The position numbers and the translations under genes were made by a program. Of a stretch of 64,000 bases of DNA, positions 60,909 through 64,000 are shown one piece after another. How positions within the stretch are numbered: the first letter of the stretch is position 1; every line of letters begins with the position of its first letter. Origin of the DNA: Sphingobium sp. (GTDB taxonomy: Bacteria; Pseudomonadota; Alphaproteobacteria; Sphingomonadales; Sphingomonadaceae); NCBI GenBank assembly GCA_023266575.1, contig JAHFPV010000004.1, positions 62,001-126,000 on the forward strand, written 5' to 3'. The notes beneath the pieces are model-generated. The model saw only the letters and a program-made list of their open reading frames with translations. It had not been told where the DNA came from and made no database searches.

Positions 60909-62692
60909 GCTATGACGATCCCAAGCCCGCCGCTGCCGCTGTGACCGCATCGGGCAAGCCGGGCACCCCGGTTTACAAGCGCGTCCTCGACCTGTTCGAA
61001 GCCGAAGGCATCAATACGCTGTTCGGTATTCCCGACCCGAATTTCGTCCATATGTTCCTGGAAGCGGAACGGCGCGGCTGGACCGTGGTGGCCCCGCACC
61101 ATGAAGCTGCCGCCGGCTTCATGGCCGAAGCCGCCTCGCGCATCACCGGCAAGCCCGCCGTTGCCATCGGTACGCTGGGGCCGGGCATCGCCAATATGGC
61201 GCCCGCCATCCAGTGCGCGCTGGTCGAACATTCGCCGGTCATCTTCCTGTCGGGCCAGCGCGCCCGCGTCACCGAACAGCGCGTCCGCCGTGGCCGCATC
61301 CAGTTCGTGAAGCAAATGCCGCTGTTTGAAAATTCGGTGAAATATGCCGCATCGATCGAATATGCTGACCAGACCGACGAGGTGATCCGCGAAGGCATCC
61401 GCAAGGCGATGGGCGGCACGCCCGGCCCGGTCTATATCGAATATCCCAGCCACATCATCCTGGAAGAACTGGACCTGCCCGCGCCGCTGGTGCCGGCACG
61501 CTATCGCCTGGTCAATCAGGGGGCGGACATCGACCGGGTGAAGGAAGCTGCTGACCTGATCCGTGCGGCGAAGAACCCGATCCTGCTGGTCGGCCATGGC
61601 GTCCACACCTCGCGCTCCGGCGCGGCGGTCAAGGAACTGGCGGACCTCATGAACTGCCCCGTCATCCAGACGTCTGGCGGCACCAGCTACATCAAGGGGC
61701 TGGAAGATCGCACCTTCCAATATGTATTCTCCAAGGCGTCGATCGAGGCGGTAACGGAATCCGATCTCGTCTTGGCGCTCGGCACCGAACTGGGCGAGCC
61801 GGTCCATTTCGGCAAATGGCGCTACTGGATGAAGAATGAAGCGATCCGTAAGTGGATCTATGTCGAGCAGGATCCGTCGGCGATCGGCGTCAACCGCCCG
61901 ATCGACGTGCCGCTGGTCGGCGATCTGCGCGGCGTCGTGCCGCAACTGGTCGCAGCATTGAAGGACACGCCGCGCGCACCCGCCCCGATGCTGGAAGCTT
62001 TCATGCGGGACGGTCAGGCCGAGCTGGACGAACTGGCGGCGGAATCGCTGACCAAGAGCGACGGCAGCGGCGACGTCGCCATCCACCCGGCGCGGCTGGC
62101 GGTGGAAGCGACCCAAGCCTTCCCCAAGGACGGCATCCTGATCCGCGATGGCGGCGCGGGCGTGGTGTTCCAGTGGACCTATTCGCAGTGCAAGCCCAAC
62201 GACGTCATCTGGAACCAGAATTTCGGGCATATCGGCACCGGCATCCCCTATGCCACCGGCGCGATGCTGGCGGATCGGGCAGCGACCGGGGTCAGCCGTC
62301 CCGGCATGTTGCTGACGTCGGACAGCAGCTTCATGTTCCACATCGCCGAACTGGAAGTCGCCGCACGCACCAAGCTGCCTTTGGTCTGCGTCATTGGTGT
62401 CGACAATCAATGGGGTCTGGAAGTCGGCGTGTACAAGCGCACCTTTGGCCCTGGCACCGAAGAAACCGGCACCCACTGGAGCAAGGATGTCCGGTTCGAC
62501 AAGATTGGCGAAGGCTTTGGCTGCCACGGCGAATATGTGACCCGCGCGGAGGACATCAAACCCGCCATCGAACGCGCTTATGCCAGCGGCAAGGTGGGGG
62601 TGGTCCATGTCGTGATCGACCCCAAGGCGAATTCGGAAGAAATGCCCAAATATGCCGAATTCCGTACCTGGTACGCCGAAGGCACGCAGTAA
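60905..62692 (+). CDS. Thiamine diphosphate-dependent enzyme with altered cofactor motif
   Basis: A 595-residue ThDP enzyme of the acetolactate synthase/benzoylformate decarboxylase superfamily. The catalytic Glu is in PHHEAAAGF (Glu67), with IGTLGPGIANMAPAI and a central FAD/ADP-like domain (AKNPILLVGHGVH). The C-terminal motif normally starting GDG is SDSS (Asp473), and the partner Asn position aligns by hand with Asp500 in VDNQ. Cofactor binding may still work through Asp. It likely makes or breaks a C-C bond next to a carbonyl, feeding the aldehyde dehydrogenase encoded next. Length is normal. Confidence 0.85.
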   Translation: MSYDDPKPAAAAVTASGKPGTPVYKRVLDLFEAEGINTLFGIPDPNFVHMFLEAERRGWTVVAPHHEAAAGFMAEAASRITGKPAVAIGTLGPGIANMAPAIQCALVEHSPVIFLSGQRARVTEQRVRRGRIQFVKQMPLFENSVKYAASIEYADQTDEVIREGIRKAMGGTPGPVYIEYPSHIILEELDLPAPLVPARYRLVNQGADIDRVKEAADLIRAAKNPILLVGHGVHTSRSGAAVKELADLMNCPVIQTSGGTSYIKGLEDRTFQYVFSKASIEAVTESDLVLALGTELGEPVHFGKWRYWMKNEAIRKWIYVEQDPSAIGVNRPIDVPLVGDLRGVVPQLVAALKDTPRAPAPMLEAFMRDGQAELDELAAESLTKSDGSGDVAIHPARLAVEATQAFPKDGILIRDGGAGVVFQWTYSQCKPNDVIWNQNFGHIGTGIPYATGAMLADRAATGVSRPGMLLTSDSSFMFHIAELEVAARTKLPLVCVIGVDNQWGLEVGVYKRTFGPGTEETGTHWSKDVRFDKIGEGFGCHGEYVTRAEDIKPAIERAYASGKVGVVHVVIDPKANSEEMPKYAEFRTWYAEGTQ

Positions 62693-62697
62693 AACAT

Positions 62698-62773
62698 CCT
62701 CCCCTGCAAGGGGAGGTGGCTGCGCGTAGCGCAGACGGAGGGGTGTCTCGCTATCATTGTCGAGACACCCCTC
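62698..62773. repeat. Composite palindromic intergenic element (three hairpins)
   Basis: Three perfect hairpins follow one another: CCTCCCCT-GCA-AGGGGAGG (62698-62716), CTGCGC-GTA-GCGCAG (62720-62734), and a 13-bp stem GAGGGGTGTCTCG with CGAGACACCCCTC (62738-62750 and 62761-62773). From general knowledge, sequences of this kind recur between genes in sphingomonads. It begins 5 bp after the ThDP enzyme stop and probably terminates or attenuates transcription before the aldehyde dehydrogenase. Confidence 0.65.
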
Positions 62774-62797
62774 GACTACTCCAGAGGAGGCCAATCC

Positions 62798-64000
62798 ATG
62801 CGCGACCATCTGCAATTCTACATTGACGGCCAGTGGGTCGATCCGGTCGAACCCAAAACCGCCGAGGTCATCAACCCGGCGACCGAGCAGGTTGCAGGCC
62901 ACATCGCGCTGGGTTCGACAGCGGACGTGGACAAGGCCGTCGCCGCCGCCCGCCGCGCCTTCCCCGCCTGGTCGGAAACGACGCGGGAACAGCGGCTTGA
63001 CCTGCTCCGCGCGATCCAGGCCGAATATCAGCGCCGCCTGCCTGATCTGGGCGCAGCCATCCGGGAGGAAATGGGCGCGCCATCGGGCCTGGCCAACGGT
63101 TTCCATGTCGGGCTTGGCGCAGGCCATCTCCAGACCGCCATCGAACTGCTGGAACATTTCGCGTTTGAGGAACTGCGCGGCGCGACCATGATCCGTCGCG
63201 AACCGATCGGCGTCTGCGCCCTCATTACGCCATGGAACTGGCCGATGAACCAGACCTGCGTAAAGGTCTTTCCCGCGCTCGCCACCGGCTGCACCATGAT
63301 CCTCAAACCGCCACAGCTCGCCCCCTTCTCCGCCCAGATTCTCGCCGAAATCATCGACGCGGCGGGCGTTCCCGCCGGCGTGTTCAACATGATCCAGGGC
63401 CAGGGCAGCGTCATCGGCACGGCGCTCTCGACCCATGCAGATGTCGATATGGTGAGCTTCACCGGCTCCGAACCGGTCGGCGTGCAAATCCAGAAGGATG
63501 CTGCCACCACGGTCAAGCGCGTCGGCCTGGAACTGGGCGGCAAAAGCGCGTTCATCGTACTCGACGACGCGGCGCTGGCGGACAACGTTACTGGCGCAAC
63601 CGCGGGCATGATGGGCAATAGCGGCCAGACCTGCAGCGCCGGATCGCGCCTGCTCGTTCCCGCCGGGCGTCTCGACGAAGCCCTCGCAGCGGCGAAGGCT
63701 GCGGCCGACGCCGTCACCGTCGGCGATCCGGCAGGCGATGTCGCCATGGGTCCGGTCGTGTCCAAGGCGCAGTACAACATCATTCAGGACTATATCGCCA
63801 AGGGTGTGGCCGAAGGCGCGACCCTGATTGCGGGCGGTCCCGGTCGCCCCGACGGCATCGAGCGGGGCTGGTTCGTCCGCCCGACCGTGTTCCTTGGCAC
63901 CAACGACATGGTCATCGCGCGCGAAGAGATTTTCGGCCCGGTGCTGGTCATCATTCCCTATGATGACATCGACGATGCGGTCGCCATCGCCAATGACAGC
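62798..64000 (+). CDS. Aldehyde dehydrogenase (partial, runs off the window)
   Basis: The first 401 codons are present without a stop. AGAGGAGG lies 8 bp before ATG 62798. Family motifs: YIDGQWVDPVEPK, ALITPWNWPMNQTCVKVFPAL, LKPPQLAPFSAQ, catalytic Glu in LELGGKSAFIVLDDA, catalytic Cys in NSGQTCSAGSR, and EEIFGPVLVIIPYDD near the cut. Normal length would be about 475, so roughly 70 residues are missing. It probably oxidises the aldehyde produced by the ThDP enzyme just upstream. The palindromic element between them may separate their transcripts. Confidence 0.9.
   Translation, partial: MRDHLQFYIDGQWVDPVEPKTAEVINPATEQVAGHIALGSTADVDKAVAAARRAFPAWSETTREQRLDLLRAIQAEYQRRLPDLGAAIREEMGAPSGLANGFHVGLGAGHLQTAIELLEHFAFEELRGATMIRREPIGVCALITPWNWPMNQTCVKVFPALATGCTMILKPPQLAPFSAQILAEIIDAAGVPAGVFNMIQGQGSVIGTALSTHADVDMVSFTGSEPVGVQIQKDAATTVKRVGLELGGKSAFIVLDDAALADNVTGATAGMMGNSGQTCSAGSRLLVPAGRLDEALAAAKAAADAVTVGDPAGDVAMGPVVSKAQYNIIQDYIAKGVAEGATLIAGGPGRPDGIERGWFVRPTVFLGTNDMVIAREEIFGPVLVIIPYDDIDDAVAIANDS

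Noticed and set aside
60854-63487. 877-codon frame antisense to ThDP enzyme and aldehyde dehydrogenase genes
   Set aside because: Spans two clear genes and the palindromic element; open by GC bias only.
1-64000. tRNA, rRNA, CRISPR arrays, insertion sequences or prophage genes
   Set aside because: Reading both strands showed no cloverleaf-like tRNA with CCA, no ribosomal RNA sequence, no regularly spaced 28-36-bp repeats and no transposase, integrase or phage structural motifs.

Overview
The window is GC-rich alphaproteobacterial DNA, most likely from a sphingomonad (Sphingobium, Sphingomonas or Novosphingobium type). The evidence is the gene content (RPA-type replication initiator, ParA and ParB, CopAB behind an ECF sigma module, DUF4402 pilins, many Rieske, Baeyer-Villiger and aldehyde-dehydrogenase genes) and intergenic palindromes of a kind common in sphingomonad genomes. 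A replication and partition block at 47.8-52.3 kb indicates a secondary replicon (megaplasmid or chromid). No rRNA, tRNA, CRISPR array, insertion sequence or transposase was recognised. Coding density is very high, and many neighbouring genes overlap by ATGA or GTGA.

Layout. 0-4.7 kb: the end of a peptide-type ABC importer (permease tail, fused double ATPase), then a three-subunit amino-acid/opine-type dehydrogenase of the HcnABC/OoxAB family. 4.7-9.1 kb: a MASE1-CHASE-PAS hybrid histidine kinase and a FixJ/NarL-like response regulator. 9.1-14.5 kb: a DUF4402 chaperone-usher pilus operon (three pilin-like proteins, chaperone, usher). 14.5-22.8 kb: amine/aldehyde catabolism (two aldehyde dehydrogenases, class III aminotransferase, tartrate/malate-type dehydrogenase, acetyltransferase, M20 amidohydrolase) with an Lrp/AsnC regulator. 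22.9-28.2 kb: copper resistance. A CnrY-CnrX-CnrH-like sigma module leads directly into copA-copB, and copC-copD diverges. 28.2-34.8 kb: a two-cupin protein, the YbbP/YbbA/TesA set, a Gfo/Idh/MocA oxidoreductase and a GntR/FadR regulator.

34.8-41.2 kb is the most unusual part: one packed minus-strand operon encoding HiPIP, cytochrome b561, a cytochrome c556-like protein, a PF03640-like protein with two repeats, an unrecognised secreted protein, a DUF1592-type protein with a haem motif and a Tat-exported DUF1552 protein. A divergent OmpR-type two-component system follows. The operon looks like an exported redox system without an assigned substrate.

43.4-47.8 kb and 53.6-64 kb carry two blocks of catabolic genes: a hot-dog dehydratase-like protein, two SnoaL/NTF2-like proteins and an SDR; then a semialdehyde dehydrogenase, two SDRs, a hydrolase, a Baeyer-Villiger monooxygenase, a Rieske oxygenase, a ThDP enzyme and an aldehyde dehydrogenase cut by the window end. 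Between them sit parA-parB-repA, preceded by direct repeats at a 22-bp period, with related motifs beyond repA. The catabolic genes plausibly form a ring-hydroxylation, oxygen-insertion, C-C cleavage and aldehyde-oxidation route, but the substrate cannot be read from sequence.
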